A DNA stretch of 19,359 nt from JBGAQP01 sp044220635 (GCA_044220635.1 JBGAQP010000039.1:1-19359), one strand, 5' to 3'; positions 6,999 to 14,999 are shown, numbered from the stretch's first letter. Translations and numbers: made by a program. The notes: generated by a model from the sequence alone, not told the origin.

Positions 6999-8252
6999 AT
7001 GAAAGTCATCGTCCTCGGTGCCGGCGTCGTCGGCATCGCCAGCGCCTGGTACCTCGCCCGCGAGGGCCACGAAGTCGTGGTCGTCGAGCGCCGCGAGGGC
7101 CCGGGCCTCGAGACCTCCTTCGCCAACGGCGGGCAGATCTCCGTGTGCCACGCCGAGCCCTGGGCGAGTCCCGGCGCCCCGCTGAAGATCCTCGGGTGGC
7201 TCGCGCGCGACGACGCGCCGCTGCTCTTCCGCCTGCGCCTCGATCCCGCGCAGTGGGCCTGGGGGCTTCGCTTCCTCTACGAGTGCACGGCCTGGCGCGC
7301 GCGCGAGAACCTCGCGCGGATCGTCGGGCTCGCGCTCTACAGCCGCGCCGAGCTGCAGCGCCTGCGCGCCGAGACCGGCATCGCCTACGACGAGCGCACG
7401 CGCGGCATCCTGCACTACTACACCGAGGCCGCCGAGTTCGAGCAGGCCGCCGCGGCCGCCGGCGCCATGCGCCGGCTCGGCCTCGACCGCGAGGTCGCCT
7501 CGGTCGAGCAGGCGATCGCGATCGAGCCGGCGCTCGCCGCGGCGCGCAGCCGCCTCGTCGGCGCGACCTACACGCCCTCGGACGAGTCGGGCGACGCCTG
7601 GCTCTTCACCACGAGGCTCGCGCGGCTGTGCGAGGAAAAGGGCGTGAGCCTGCGCTACGGCCACGCGATCCAGGGCCTGCGCATGCGCGACGGCCGCGTC
7701 TCGGGCGTGGTCGTTCAGGGCCCGGACGGCGGCGAGGAGACGCTCGCCGGCGACGCCTACGTGGTCGCGCTGGGCTCGTACTCGCCGCTGCTCACCCGGC
7801 CCCTGGGCCTCGAGATCCCGGTCTATCCCGCCAAGGGCTACTCGGCGACGGTCGAGGTCGCGGACCCCGCCCTCGCGCCCACGGTGAGCCTCACCGACGA
7901 CGCGGCGAAGATCGTGATCACGCGGCTCGGCGAGCGCCTGCGCATCGCCGGGACCGCGGAGCTCTCGGGCTACTCCACCGAGCTCAACCGCGTGCGCTGC
8001 GAAGCCCTCGTGCGGCGCGCGCGCGAGATGTTCCCGGGCGCGGGGGCGTATGATCGGCCGACCTACTGGACGGGCCTGAGGCCCGCGACCCCCTCGAACG
8101 TGCCCCTCGTCGGCGCCACGCGCATCACGAACCTCTACCTCAACACCGGCCACGGCACGCTCGGCTGGACGCTCGCCTGCGGGTCGGGCGCGGCGCTCGC
8201 CGCGATCGTCTCAGCCCGCCGGCCGGAGGTGGGACTGCGTCCCGCCGCCTGA
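6999..8252 (+). CDS. dadA: D-amino acid dehydrogenase, small subunit type
   Basis: This 417-residue FAD-dependent protein of the DadA/DAO family starts with the dinucleotide-binding motif VLGAGVVGIASAWYLA (GxGxxG at 7-12) and ends with the family signature NTGHGTLGWTLACGSG. SFANGGQISVCHAEPWA is typical of DadA. The enzyme oxidatively deaminates D-amino acids such as D-alanine to 2-oxo acids via an imine, passing electrons to the respiratory chain at the inner membrane. I chose the ATG at 6999 because the fold begins right after it; the frame is open back to 6954, but that extension contains no conserved sequence. The gene heads an operon: the ammonia-lyase follows after one base, and a RidA protein lies further down. 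It is controlled by the promoter at 6860-6888. Substrate range is uncertain. Confidence 0.92.
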   Translation: MKVIVLGAGVVGIASAWYLAREGHEVVVVERREGPGLETSFANGGQISVCHAEPWASPGAPLKILGWLARDDAPLLFRLRLDPAQWAWGLRFLYECTAWRARENLARIVGLALYSRAELQRLRAETGIAYDERTRGILHYYTEAAEFEQAAAAAGAMRRLGLDREVASVEQAIAIEPALAAARSRLVGATYTPSDESGDAWLFTTRLARLCEEKGVSLRYGHAIQGLRMRDGRVSGVVVQGPDGGEETLAGDAYVVALGSYSPLLTRPLGLEIPVYPAKGYSATVEVADPALAPTVSLTDDAAKIVITRLGERLRIAGTAELSGYSTELNRVRCEALVRRAREMFPGAGAYDRPTYWTGLRPATPSNVPLVGATRITNLYLNTGHGTLGWTLACGSGAALAAIVSARRPEVGLRPAA

Positions 8253-8253
8253 C

Positions 8254-9468
8254 ATGACGGTCACGATCGAGGACGTCCGCGCCGCCGCCACCGCCATTCG
8301 CGGGCAGGTGGTCGACACGCCCTGCCTCAAGTCCCGGACGCTCTCCGAGATCATCGGGGCGGAGGTGTGGCTCAAGTTCGAGAACCACCAGTTCACCGCC
8401 TCCTTCAAGGAGCGCGGGGCGCTGAACAAGCTGCTCTCGCTCACGGGCGCCGAGGCGAAGGCGGGCGTGATCGCCTGCTCCGCGGGCAACCACGCCCAGG
8501 GCGTGGCCTACCACGCGCACCGCCTCGGGATTCCCGCGGTGATCGTGATGCCGCGCTACACCCCGTGGGTCAAGGTCGAGCAGACGCGCCGGCACGGCGC
8601 GGAAGTGATCCTCGACGGCGAGGACTTCGACGAGGCCAAGGCGCACACGATGGGGCTCGCCACCGCGCGGGGCCTCACCCTGGTGCACCCCTACGACGAC
8701 GAGCGGATCATCGCCGGCCAGGGCACGGTGGGCCTGGAGATGCTCGCGGCCGCGCCGCACCTCGAGGTACTCCTCGTGGCGATCGGCGGGGGCGGGCTCA
8801 TCTCCGGCATCAGCCTCGCCGCGAAGGCGCACGCGACACCGGTCGAGGTGATCGGGGTGGAGTCGGAGCGCTTCCCCTCCATGTTCCACGCGCTGCGCGG
8901 CACGACACCCGCCTTCGGCGCCTCGACCATCGCCGAGGGCATCGCGGTGAAGGAGCCGGGGCGCCTCACGCGCGAGATCGTGGCGCGCGAGGTCTCCGAC
9001 ATCCTCCTCGTCGACGAGGGCGACATCGAGCAGGCGATCGTGATGCTGCTCGAGATCGAGAAGACCGTCGTCGAGGGCGCGGGCGCGGCCGCCCTCGGGG
9101 CGCTGCTGCGCCACCGCGGGCGCTTCGCCGGGCGCCGGCTGGGGCTGGTGCTGTGCGGCGGCAACATCGATCCGCTGATGCTCGCCGAGATCATCGAGCG
9201 CGGCATGGTGCGCGCCGGGCGCCTCGCGCGCGTGACCGTCGAGGTGCGCGACCTGCCGGGCGCGCTCGCGCGCGTGACCGCGTGCATCGCCGCGCAGAAC
9301 GCCAACATCGAGGAGGTCCACCACCAGAGGGCGTTCACGCACCTCGCGGCGCAGCACGCCGAGGTGGACCTCGTCCTGAAGACCCGCGACCGCGAGCACG
9401 TCGCCGAGATCGTGGGCGCGCTCACGCGCGAGGGCTTCACCGCGCGCGCGCGGCCGTTCGACGAATAG
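8254..9468 (+). CDS. ilvA: Threonine ammonia-lyase with ACT domain
   Basis: This 404-residue PLP enzyme has the PLP lysine in FTASFKERGA (Lys52), SAGNHAQG (76-83), the phosphate-binding glycine loop GGGGLISG (178-185) and a C-terminal ACT domain from about residue 325. Length and single ACT domain match the short threonine dehydratase type (TIGR01127-like) rather than the long biosynthetic IlvA with two regulatory domains. It converts threonine (and usually serine) to 2-oxobutyrate through 2-aminocrotonate enamine and imine intermediates. The ACT domain suggests allosteric control by an amino acid. The start lies one base after the dadA stop, so translation is probably coupled. Given the catabolic neighbour dadA and downstream ridA, a degradative role seems likelier than isoleucine synthesis; the symbol marks the family, not the role. 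Confidence 0.9.
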   Translation: MTVTIEDVRAAATAIRGQVVDTPCLKSRTLSEIIGAEVWLKFENHQFTASFKERGALNKLLSLTGAEAKAGVIACSAGNHAQGVAYHAHRLGIPAVIVMPRYTPWVKVEQTRRHGAEVILDGEDFDEAKAHTMGLATARGLTLVHPYDDERIIAGQGTVGLEMLAAAPHLEVLLVAIGGGGLISGISLAAKAHATPVEVIGVESERFPSMFHALRGTTPAFGASTIAEGIAVKEPGRLTREIVAREVSDILLVDEGDIEQAIVMLLEIEKTVVEGAGAAALGALLRHRGRFAGRRLGLVLCGGNIDPLMLAEIIERGMVRAGRLARVTVEVRDLPGALARVTACIAAQNANIEEVHHQRAFTHLAAQHAEVDLVLKTRDREHVAEIVGALTREGFTARARPFDE

Positions 9469-9494
9469 GCGCCCAGGCGCCGGAAAGGAAGGCC

Positions 9495-9908
9495 ATGACC
9501 CGTCCCACGAGATTCGCGGCATTGCTCGCGGCGCTGCTCGCCGCCGCGATCGCCTGCACGGGCGCGCTCGCCGCGCCCAAGGGCAAGAAGGGCGCGGCGA
9601 ACGTCGTCGGCGTGGCGATGTCGCGAAACCTCGACCAGACGATCGACCTGCGGGTCACGATCCGCAGCGCCGACAAGGGCCCCGAATATTTCTGCGACCG
9701 CTTCGAGATCCTCGATCCCGAGGGCAAGGTGCTGCACGTCGAGCGCATCGCCCAGCCCCACGTGAACGAGCAGCCCTTCAGCGTCTCGCTGACCAACTTG
9801 CGCGTGCCCGAGGGCCTCGAGCGCGTGACCTTCCGCGCGCGCATGCGGCCCGACGGGGCCTCGGGGACGCAGCGCGACGTGAAGCTGCCCGCTCCGCGCC
9901 GCAAGTGA
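9495..9908 (+). CDS. Small exported protein of unknown function
   Basis: This 137-residue protein is not recognised. Residues 1-27 form a clear Sec signal peptide: TRPTR n-region, a hydrophobic Ala/Leu core, and a likely cut in GALA-APK. The mature part is about 110 residues. It starts and ends with basic stretches (KGKKG, PAPRRK) and has alternating polar and hydrophobic residues suggesting beta strands, with a single cysteine in YFCDRFEI. No lipobox fits. The start has an excellent Shine-Dalgarno sequence (AAGGAAGG ending 3 bases before the ATG). It lies 26 bases after the ammonia-lyase gene and 34 bases before ridA, so it is almost certainly in their operon. The predicted periplasmic location is odd between cytoplasmic enzymes; a role in sensing or binding periplasmic D-amino acids would be speculation. 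Confidence 0.8.
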   Translation: MTRPTRFAALLAALLAAAIACTGALAAPKGKKGAANVVGVAMSRNLDQTIDLRVTIRSADKGPEYFCDRFEILDPEGKVLHVERIAQPHVNEQPFSVSLTNLRVPEGLERVTFRARMRPDGASGTQRDVKLPAPRRK

Positions 9909-9942
9909 CCACCCCCCTTCCCACGAAACCGGAGCGACTTCC

Positions 9943-10290
9943 ATGAGCATCCAGCGATTCCACGTCGGCAAGCGCCTCTCGGACATGGTGATCCACAACG
10001 GCACCGTGTACCTCGCGGGCCAGGTGGCCGAGGACACCTCCCAGGACGTCACCGGCCAGACCCGGCAGGTGCTCGCGGCGATCGAGCGGCTGCTGGAGGA
10101 GGCGGGCAGCGACAAGGCGAAGCTCCTCTCGGCGCAGATCTTCCTGCCCGACATGAAGGACTTCGCGGCGATGAACGCGGTCTGGGAGCGGTGGGTCGTG
10201 CCCGGGCACGCGCCCGCGCGCGCGACGATCGAGGCGAAGCTCGCGACCGCGGCCTACAAGGTCGAGGTCATGGCGATCGCCGCCCTCTGA
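9943..10290 (+). CDS. RidA-family enamine/imine deaminase
   Basis: This 115-residue protein has the full length of the YjgF/YER057c/UK114 (Rid) family. Visible features are the N-terminal VYLAGQVAED strand, the conserved arginine in PARATIEA (Arg93, equivalent to Arg105 of RidA) and the C-terminal KVEVMAIAAL strand with Glu108. RidA proteins form trimers and hydrolyse reactive 2-aminoacrylate, 2-aminocrotonate and other imines to 2-oxo acids and ammonia. Such imines are released by threonine/serine dehydratases and by amino-acid oxidases or dehydrogenases, exactly the two enzymes upstream in this operon. The segment before Arg93 differs from archetypal RidA, so it may belong to another Rid subfamily with a preference for imines from DadA-type enzymes (inference). 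GGAG precedes the ATG at good spacing. Its 3' end overlaps the convergent gene by 23 bases. Confidence 0.9.
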   Translation: MSIQRFHVGKRLSDMVIHNGTVYLAGQVAEDTSQDVTGQTRQVLAAIERLLEEAGSDKAKLLSAQIFLPDMKDFAAMNAVWERWVVPGHAPARATIEAKLATAAYKVEVMAIAAL

Positions 10291-10921
10291 GGGCGGTCGC
10301 GGCCTTCGGCGGCCGCGGATACTGGACGATCTTCGCCACGCGGCTCTCGAAGGGGTCGCGGCGCGACAGCCGGCGCTTCTGCGCCGGGGTGATGAGCGCG
10401 TGGTGGCGCGAGTGCAGCAGCCGGTCGTGGGCCTGCATGCACGAATGCCCGCCCGTCACCCAGAGGGCGGGGTCCAGGCGCCGCAGGTCGAAGGCGTTCG
10501 AGTAGCTCGTGAGCGTGCGGTGGCCGCGCCGGTTGCAGTACTCGTGGAAGTAGGACATCGCGAGCTCGCGCAGGCTCCGGTAGACGGGGTCGCGGAAGCG
10601 CAGCACCGCGCCGTTGGTCTTGGAGATCGCCCCCCAGCAGCGTCCGCGGCGGAAGAGCGTGATCACGTGCGGGAAGTCCGTCGCGTCGCAGTCGAGGTGC
10701 ATGACGAGGGGGCGCACGCCGTTCACCCACAGCGCGCAGGCGGCGAGGAAGGCGCCCTCGATGCAATGGGCGTTGCGCCGGCGCAGGACCTCGCGCACCG
10801 AGAGCACGGTCTCGCCCTCGAGCTCGTGGTTGATCGGCATCGCGTTCAGGAACGCCTGGATCTTCTGCGGCGTGGAAAGCCGCCGCAGCGTCGCGTACTC
10901 GCGCGCGTTCAGCCCCCGGAT
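10268..10921 (-). CDS. Transglutaminase-like fold protein, start codon unclear
   Basis: The reading frame downstream of the peptidase gene encodes a cytoplasmic protein with a probable Cys-His-Asp triad of the transglutaminase-like superfamily: NAHCIEGA, then DFPHVI, then FRDPVYRSL. From my memory of similar proteobacterial hypothetical proteins, conserved sequence begins well before the first ATG in frame (10840): the frame upstream reads REYATLRRLSTPQKIQAFLN and is clearly protein-like. Between the peptidase stop (10961) and 10840 there is no in-frame ATG, GTG or TTG. The start given here is an ATC at 10921-10919, because GGAGG (10934-10930 on the minus strand) lies 8 bases before it. A CTG at 10912, or an out-of-frame ATG at 10959 followed by a frameshift, are alternatives. 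A standard caller would give 10268-10840 (190 residues). Function unknown. Confidence 0.65.
   Translation of the reverse strand: MRGLNAREYATLRRLSTPQKIQAFLNAMPINHELEGETVLSVREVLRRRNAHCIEGAFLAACALWVNGVRPLVMHLDCDATDFPHVITLFRRGRCWGAISKTNGAVLRFRDPVYRSLRELAMSYFHEYCNRRGHRTLTSYSNAFDLRRLDPALWVTGGHSCMQAHDRLLHSRHHALITPAQKRRLSRRDPFESRVAKIVQYPRPPKAATALRGRRSP
10280..10317. terminator. Hairpins at the convergent ends of ridA and the transglutaminase-like gene
   Basis: CCGCCCTC (10280-10287) and GAGGGCGG (10289-10296) form an inverted repeat across the ridA stop codon. CGCGGCC (10298-10304) and GGCCGCG (10311-10317) form a second one with a TTCGGC loop. They could end transcription from both sides, but neither is followed by a T-run, so intrinsic termination would be weak. 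Confidence 0.35.
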
Positions 10922-10960
10922 CGGGGCGTCCTCCGGCGGCGGCGCGGCGGGCGCGCCATC

Positions 10961-12319
10961 TCAGGCGCGGGCGGCGCGTTCGCCCAGCGCCTCGATCAGG
11001 CGCATGCCCGAGCGGATCCCCGCGAGGTAGAGCGAGACCTTCGTCGACTCGTTGGGCGCGTGGTTGTTCTCGTCGTAGGGCGCGAGCGGCACCATGATCG
11101 AGGGCAGCCCCAGGAGCCGCGTGAACACGAAGTCGGGCGTGGTGCCCCCGAGGCTCGGCACCACGAGGGGCTCGCGACCGAAGCCCTTGCCGACCGCCGC
11201 CTTCACCACGGCGGCGAGCGGATGGTCGAGGGGCGTGCGCGAGGCGGGCGTCGCCTTGAGGCGGCGCACCTCGATGCCCCGGTAGCCGCGCGCCGCGGCG
11301 AAGTCGCGGATCGCGGCGAACACCGCCTCCGGGTCCTGGCCTCCCGCGAGGCGCAGGTCGGCCTTGGCCGACGCTTCCCTGTAGATGATCGTCTTCTGGC
11401 CGGGACCCGTGTAGCCCGCGCTGAAGCCCGAGACGTTGAAGGCGGGGCGCAGCATCAGCCGCTCGTGGAAGAGCGCGGCGTCCGTTCCCGTGACGGGTTC
11501 CACGCCCATGCTCTCCCGGACCCCCGCGAAGTCCACCGGGAGGCTCGCGACCGCCGCGCGGTCCGCGGGGTCGATCGCCACGTCCGCGTAGCCCGCGCCC
11601 GGCACCCGCAGGCGCCCCTCGCGGTCGACCATCTCGGCGAGGAGGTGGACGAGATCGAGGGTCGGGTTGGGCGCGACACCCCCGAAATTGCCCGAGTGGA
11701 GGTTTCGCTTCGCTCCCCTCGCGACGAACTCGAGGCCGAGGTTGCCGCGCACGCCCATGAGGAGCACGGGCTGGTCGTCGGGGAACATCGGCCCGTCGCT
11801 GTAGCAGCACAGGTCCGCGGCGAGGCGGGCGCGATTCGCTTCCACGAAGCCCGCGAGCGGGACGCTGCCGGTCTCCTCGTCGCCCTCGAGGATCAGCTTC
11901 ACGCGCACCGGGAGCTCGCCTCGCAGCTCCCGCCACAGCGCCACGCCCGAGAGCATCGCGAGATGCTGGCCCTTGTTGTCGCCCGCCCCGCGCCCCCAGA
12001 TGCGGTCGCCCTCGACCACGGGCTCGAAGGGCTTCGTGCGCCAGCCCTCCTGCTTCTCGTCGGCGGGATAGACGTCGTAGTGGCCGTAGAGGAGCCACGT
12101 GAAGCGCGCGTCCTGCGGCCCCGCCTCGGCGTAGACGATCGGGTGGCCCGCGGTCGCGTGCACCTCGACGGCGAAGCCCCAGCCCTCGAGGCGGCGGCGC
12201 AGGAACGCGACCTGCTCGGCGATGCCCTCGCCGGTGAGGCTCACCGAGGCGATGCGGATCGATTCGAGGAGGGTGGAGACGAGCGCATCCGAACGGCTGC
12301 GGACGGCGGCGTCGATCAC
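10961..12319 (-). CDS. M20 family metallopeptidase (dipeptidase/deacylase type)
   Basis: This 452-residue protein has a complete M20/ArgE/DapE dinuclear zinc site: His80 and Asp82 in LLYGHYDVYPA, bridging Asp114 in GRGAGDNKGQ, Glu148 (catalytic base) and Glu149 in LEGDEETGS, Asp175 in CCYSDGPM and His420 in ENNHAPNES. The dimerisation lid domain occupies roughly 205-330. No signal peptide is seen. Relatives cleave dipeptides or N-acyl amino acids in the cytoplasm; the exact substrate is not visible. The start is a GTG whose GTGA overlaps the stop of the upstream SIMPL gene, a typical translational-coupling arrangement. The reading frame is open much further upstream, but that part is the shadow of the SIMPL gene. 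The transglutaminase-like gene follows immediately in the same frame after the TGA at 10961-10963. Confidence 0.92.
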   Translation of the reverse strand: MIDAAVRSRSDALVSTLLESIRIASVSLTGEGIAEQVAFLRRRLEGWGFAVEVHATAGHPIVYAEAGPQDARFTWLLYGHYDVYPADEKQEGWRTKPFEPVVEGDRIWGRGAGDNKGQHLAMLSGVALWRELRGELPVRVKLILEGDEETGSVPLAGFVEANRARLAADLCCYSDGPMFPDDQPVLLMGVRGNLGLEFVARGAKRNLHSGNFGGVAPNPTLDLVHLLAEMVDREGRLRVPGAGYADVAIDPADRAAVASLPVDFAGVRESMGVEPVTGTDAALFHERLMLRPAFNVSGFSAGYTGPGQKTIIYREASAKADLRLAGGQDPEAVFAAIRDFAAARGYRGIEVRRLKATPASRTPLDHPLAAVVKAAVGKGFGREPLVVPSLGGTTPDFVFTRLLGLPSIMVPLAPYDENNHAPNESTKVSLYLAGIRSGMRLIEALGERAARA

Positions 12320-13077
12320 TTGAGCTCGAACTCGAAGGTGCTCACCACGCGGATCTTCTTCGCGGGCGTGCTGGTGGGGCTGAAAGGCGCGCTCTCGTCG
12401 TTGCCGTCGGTGCCGAAGATCTGGATCGTGCCCTGGTTGGCGGAGCGGATGTTGCCGACCTGCGCGCCCGAGTCGGCGGCGAACTGCTCGGCGATCGAGC
12501 GCGCGTTCCTCGTCGCCTCCGCGAGCAGCTGCGGGCGCAGGTCGTTGAACTTCGCCACCACGTAGCGGGGGTTCGCCGCGCCCGACTGGCCTTCCGCGTC
12601 GAGGATCACGCCCGCCTTGAGCAGCTCCTCGGTCGCGCCCGCGGCCGCGCGCACGAGCTCCACGTTCGCGGTCTTCACGACCACGGCGGTCGTGACCACG
12701 TAACGGAAGCGCTCGTTCGCGTTCTGGCCGAAGTCGCGGGCGAGCTTGTCGAGCGTGCGCGTGGGCTGGCGCTCGAGATCGGCCTCCGCGAAGCCCTGCT
12801 TCTTCAGGAAGGCGAGGACGGCGTCGCGGTCGCTCCCGATCCTCTGGTGGGCGTCGGGCAGGGCGTCGCTCGCGCGCCTGAGCCCCAGGGTCCACACCGC
12901 CTGGTCGGCCTTCACCTCGCGCTCGACGAGGCCCTTCACCGTGACGGTGCGGGTCTCGGACTTGAATCGCGCCGCGCCCTTGCCGATGAACCAGCCGCCG
13001 GCGCCGAGCCCGACCAGGAGGCACAGGCCGATGATGATCGCCGCCGGGATCGTGCTTCGGTCTTCATAGGGGAGCAT
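12316..13077 (-). CDS. SIMPL/DUF541 domain protein, membrane-anchored
   Basis: This 253-residue protein starts with a short polar segment, then one hydrophobic helix (about 11-31, PAAIIIGLCLLVGLGAGGWF). This is followed by a DUF541/SIMPL domain starting at ETRTVTVKGLVEREVKADQAVW and ending at the C-terminus in IRVVSTFEFELK. The helix is probably an uncleaved anchor with the domain in the periplasm. SIMPL-domain proteins (YggE, BP26/OMP28) form ring-like multimers and are linked to stress tolerance, but no biochemical activity is established. The ATG has GGAGG five bases upstream. It is the first gene of an operon with the M20 peptidase (4-base overlap) and the transglutaminase-like gene. A weak candidate -10 (TAACAT on the minus strand, 13109-13114) precedes it. 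Confidence 0.88.
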   Translation of the reverse strand: MLPYEDRSTIPAAIIIGLCLLVGLGAGGWFIGKGAARFKSETRTVTVKGLVEREVKADQAVWTLGLRRASDALPDAHQRIGSDRDAVLAFLKKQGFAEADLERQPTRTLDKLARDFGQNANERFRYVVTTAVVVKTANVELVRAAAGATEELLKAGVILDAEGQSGAANPRYVVAKFNDLRPQLLAEATRNARSIAEQFAADSGAQVGNIRSANQGTIQIFGTDGNDESAPFSPTSTPAKKIRVVSTFEFELK

Positions 13078-13136
13078 GCGGTCCTCCGCGAAAGGCCGTA
13101 CCGGGCCGATGTTACCGGTTGGCCCCCCGAAGCGAA

Positions 13137-13158
13137 ACGGGCGCCTCGCGGCGCCCGT
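13137..13158 (-). terminator. Probable terminator after pckG
   Basis: ACGGGCGCC (13137-13145) and GGCGCCCGT (13150-13158) form a perfect 9-pair stem with a 4-base loop, 18 bases beyond the pckG stop. On the minus strand the stem runs into TTTCG, a short T-tract. It separates pckG from the SIMPL operon, whose start is 60 bases further on. Confidence 0.6.
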
Positions 13159-13175
13159 GCCGGGGGGCGGGCGCG

Positions 13176-14999
13176 CTAGCCGAAGAGCTTCTCGAGCACC
13201 TCGTAGCGCCGGGCCATGGCGGCGGGCAGGCGGCTGCCGAGCTTGTCGAGGAGCTCCCGGTGCAGCGGCATCTCCTGCTTCCATTGGGCGCGGTCGATCG
13301 CCGAGATCGCATCGTAGGTCCCGGCGTCGAAGGACTCCAGCCCCCGCCAGTCGAGGTGGTCGTGCCCGGGGACGTTGCCGATCGGGGTGAGCTGCGCGCC
13401 CGCGTGGCCCTCGACGCGCTCGATGACCCACTTCAGCACGCGCATGTTCTCGCCGTAGCCGGGCCAGATGAACCTGCCCTCGGGCCCCTTGCGGAACCAG
13501 TTCACCATGAAGATGCGCGGGGGCTTCGCGACGGCGCCGCCCATGAACATCCAGTGGGCGAAGTAGTCGCTCATGTTGTAGCCGCAGAAGGCGACCATCG
13601 CGAAGGGGTCGCGGCGCACCACGCCCACCTGGCCGGTGATCGCGGCGGTGGTCTCCGAGCCGAGTGTCGCGGCCATGTAGACGCCCTCGTCCCAGGTGGC
13701 GGCCTCGGTGACCAGCGGGACCGTGGTCGAGCGCCGGCCGCCGAAGATGAACGCCGAGATCGGCACGCCGTCGGGATTGTCCCACTCGGGGTCGATCGAG
13801 GGGCACTGGGCGGCCGAGACCGTGAAGCGCGCGTTGGGGTGCGCCGCGGGGCGCCCGCAGCCCGGCGTCCACTCCTTGCCGGTCCAGTCCGTGAGCCTCG
13901 GCGGCTTCTCCTTCGTCATCCCCTCCCACCACACGTCTCCCTCGGGCGTGAGCGCGACGTTGGTGAAGATCGTGTTCCTCTTGATCGACTCCATGCAGTT
14001 CGGGTTCGTGTCCCAGCCGGTGCCGGGGGCCACGCCGAAGAAGCCGGCCTCGGGGTTGATCGCGTACAGGCGCCCGTCGGGCCCGGGCTTGATCCACGCG
14101 ATGTCGTCGCCGACGGTCGTCACCTTCCAGCCCTTGAAGGCCGGCGGCGGGATCAGCATCGCGAAGTTGGTCTTGCCGCAGGCGCTCGGGAAGGCCGCCG
14201 TCACGTAGTGCTTCCGGCCCTCGGGCGACTCGACGCCGAGGATCAGCATGTGCTCGGCGAGCCAGCCCTGGGCGCGGCCCATGACGGAGGCGATGCGCAG
14301 GGCGAAGCACTTCTTGCCGAGCAGCGCGTTGCCGCCGTAGCCCGAGCCGTAGGACCAGATCTCCTGCGTCTCGGGGAAGTGGACGATGTACTTGTGGTCC
14401 TTGTTGCACGGCCAGGCGACGTCCTTCTCGCCCGCGGCGAGCGGCGCGCCCACCGAGTGCACGCAGGGCACGAAATGACCCTCGTCGCCCAGGACCTCGA
14501 GCACCTTCGCCCCCATGCGCGTCATGAGCTTCATGTTCACCGCGACGTAGGGCGAGTCGGAGAGCTCGACGCCGATGTGCGCGATGTGCGAGCCGAGCGG
14601 CCCCATGCTGAAGGGGATCACGTACAGGGTGCGCCCGCGCATGCAGCCGTCGAAGAGCCGCGTGAGGGTGGCGCGCATCTCGCCCGGCTCGACCCAGTTG
14701 TTGGTCGGGCCCGCGTCCTCCTTCGAGGTCGAGCAGATGAAGGTGCGGTCCTCGACGCGCGCGACGTCCGAGGGGTCGGAGCAGGCGAGGTAGGAATTGG
14801 GACGCAGCTTCTCGTCGAGCTTGCGGAAGGTCCCCGCGGCGACGAGCTCCGCGCACAGCCGGTCGTACTCGGCCTCGGAGCCGTCGCACCAGTGGATGCG
14901 CTCGGGCTTCGCGAGCGCCGCCACCTGCTCGACCCACTCGAGCAGCTTCGCGTTGCGGGTGGGTGCGGCGGCCCGGACGGGCGCGGCTTGGGCGTGCAT
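13176..14999 (-). CDS. pckG: Phosphoenolpyruvate carboxykinase (GTP)
   Basis: This 607-residue protein has the length and motifs of GTP-dependent PEPCK: the P-loop PSACGKTN (271-278) with the reactive cysteine Cys274, the kinase-2 motif VGDDIAW (296-302), the substrate-binding SYGSGYGGNALLGKK (216-230) and the CNKDHKYIVHFPE metal-binding region (198-210). The enzyme converts oxaloacetate plus GTP to phosphoenolpyruvate and carbon dioxide, the entry step of gluconeogenesis from organic and amino acids. It suits a cell that also carries nearby amino-acid catabolic genes. The ATG has a strong GGAGGAG sequence upstream. An extended -10 promoter lies at 15067-15075 and a hairpin terminator follows the gene, so it is probably transcribed alone. 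The ATP-dependent form is unrelated in sequence and can be excluded. Confidence 0.97.
   Translation of the reverse strand: MHAQAAPVRAAAPTRNAKLLEWVEQVAALAKPERIHWCDGSEAEYDRLCAELVAAGTFRKLDEKLRPNSYLACSDPSDVARVEDRTFICSTSKEDAGPTNNWVEPGEMRATLTRLFDGCMRGRTLYVIPFSMGPLGSHIAHIGVELSDSPYVAVNMKLMTRMGAKVLEVLGDEGHFVPCVHSVGAPLAAGEKDVAWPCNKDHKYIVHFPETQEIWSYGSGYGGNALLGKKCFALRIASVMGRAQGWLAEHMLILGVESPEGRKHYVTAAFPSACGKTNFAMLIPPPAFKGWKVTTVGDDIAWIKPGPDGRLYAINPEAGFFGVAPGTGWDTNPNCMESIKRNTIFTNVALTPEGDVWWEGMTKEKPPRLTDWTGKEWTPGCGRPAAHPNARFTVSAAQCPSIDPEWDNPDGVPISAFIFGGRRSTTVPLVTEAATWDEGVYMAATLGSETTAAITGQVGVVRRDPFAMVAFCGYNMSDYFAHWMFMGGAVAKPPRIFMVNWFRKGPEGRFIWPGYGENMRVLKWVIERVEGHAGAQLTPIGNVPGHDHLDWRGLESFDAGTYDAISAIDRAQWKQEMPLHRELLDKLGSRLPAAMARRYEVLEKLFG

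Noticed and set aside
9467..9482. Short GGCGCC inverted repeat after the ammonia-lyase stop
   Set aside because: Six-base arms with a two-base gap and no T-run; too small to call a terminator inside an apparent operon.
10400..12565. Plus-strand open frame of about 720 codons opposite the M20 peptidase
   Set aside because: The peptidase on the minus strand has a full metal site; this frame shows only repetitive acidic/basic composition.
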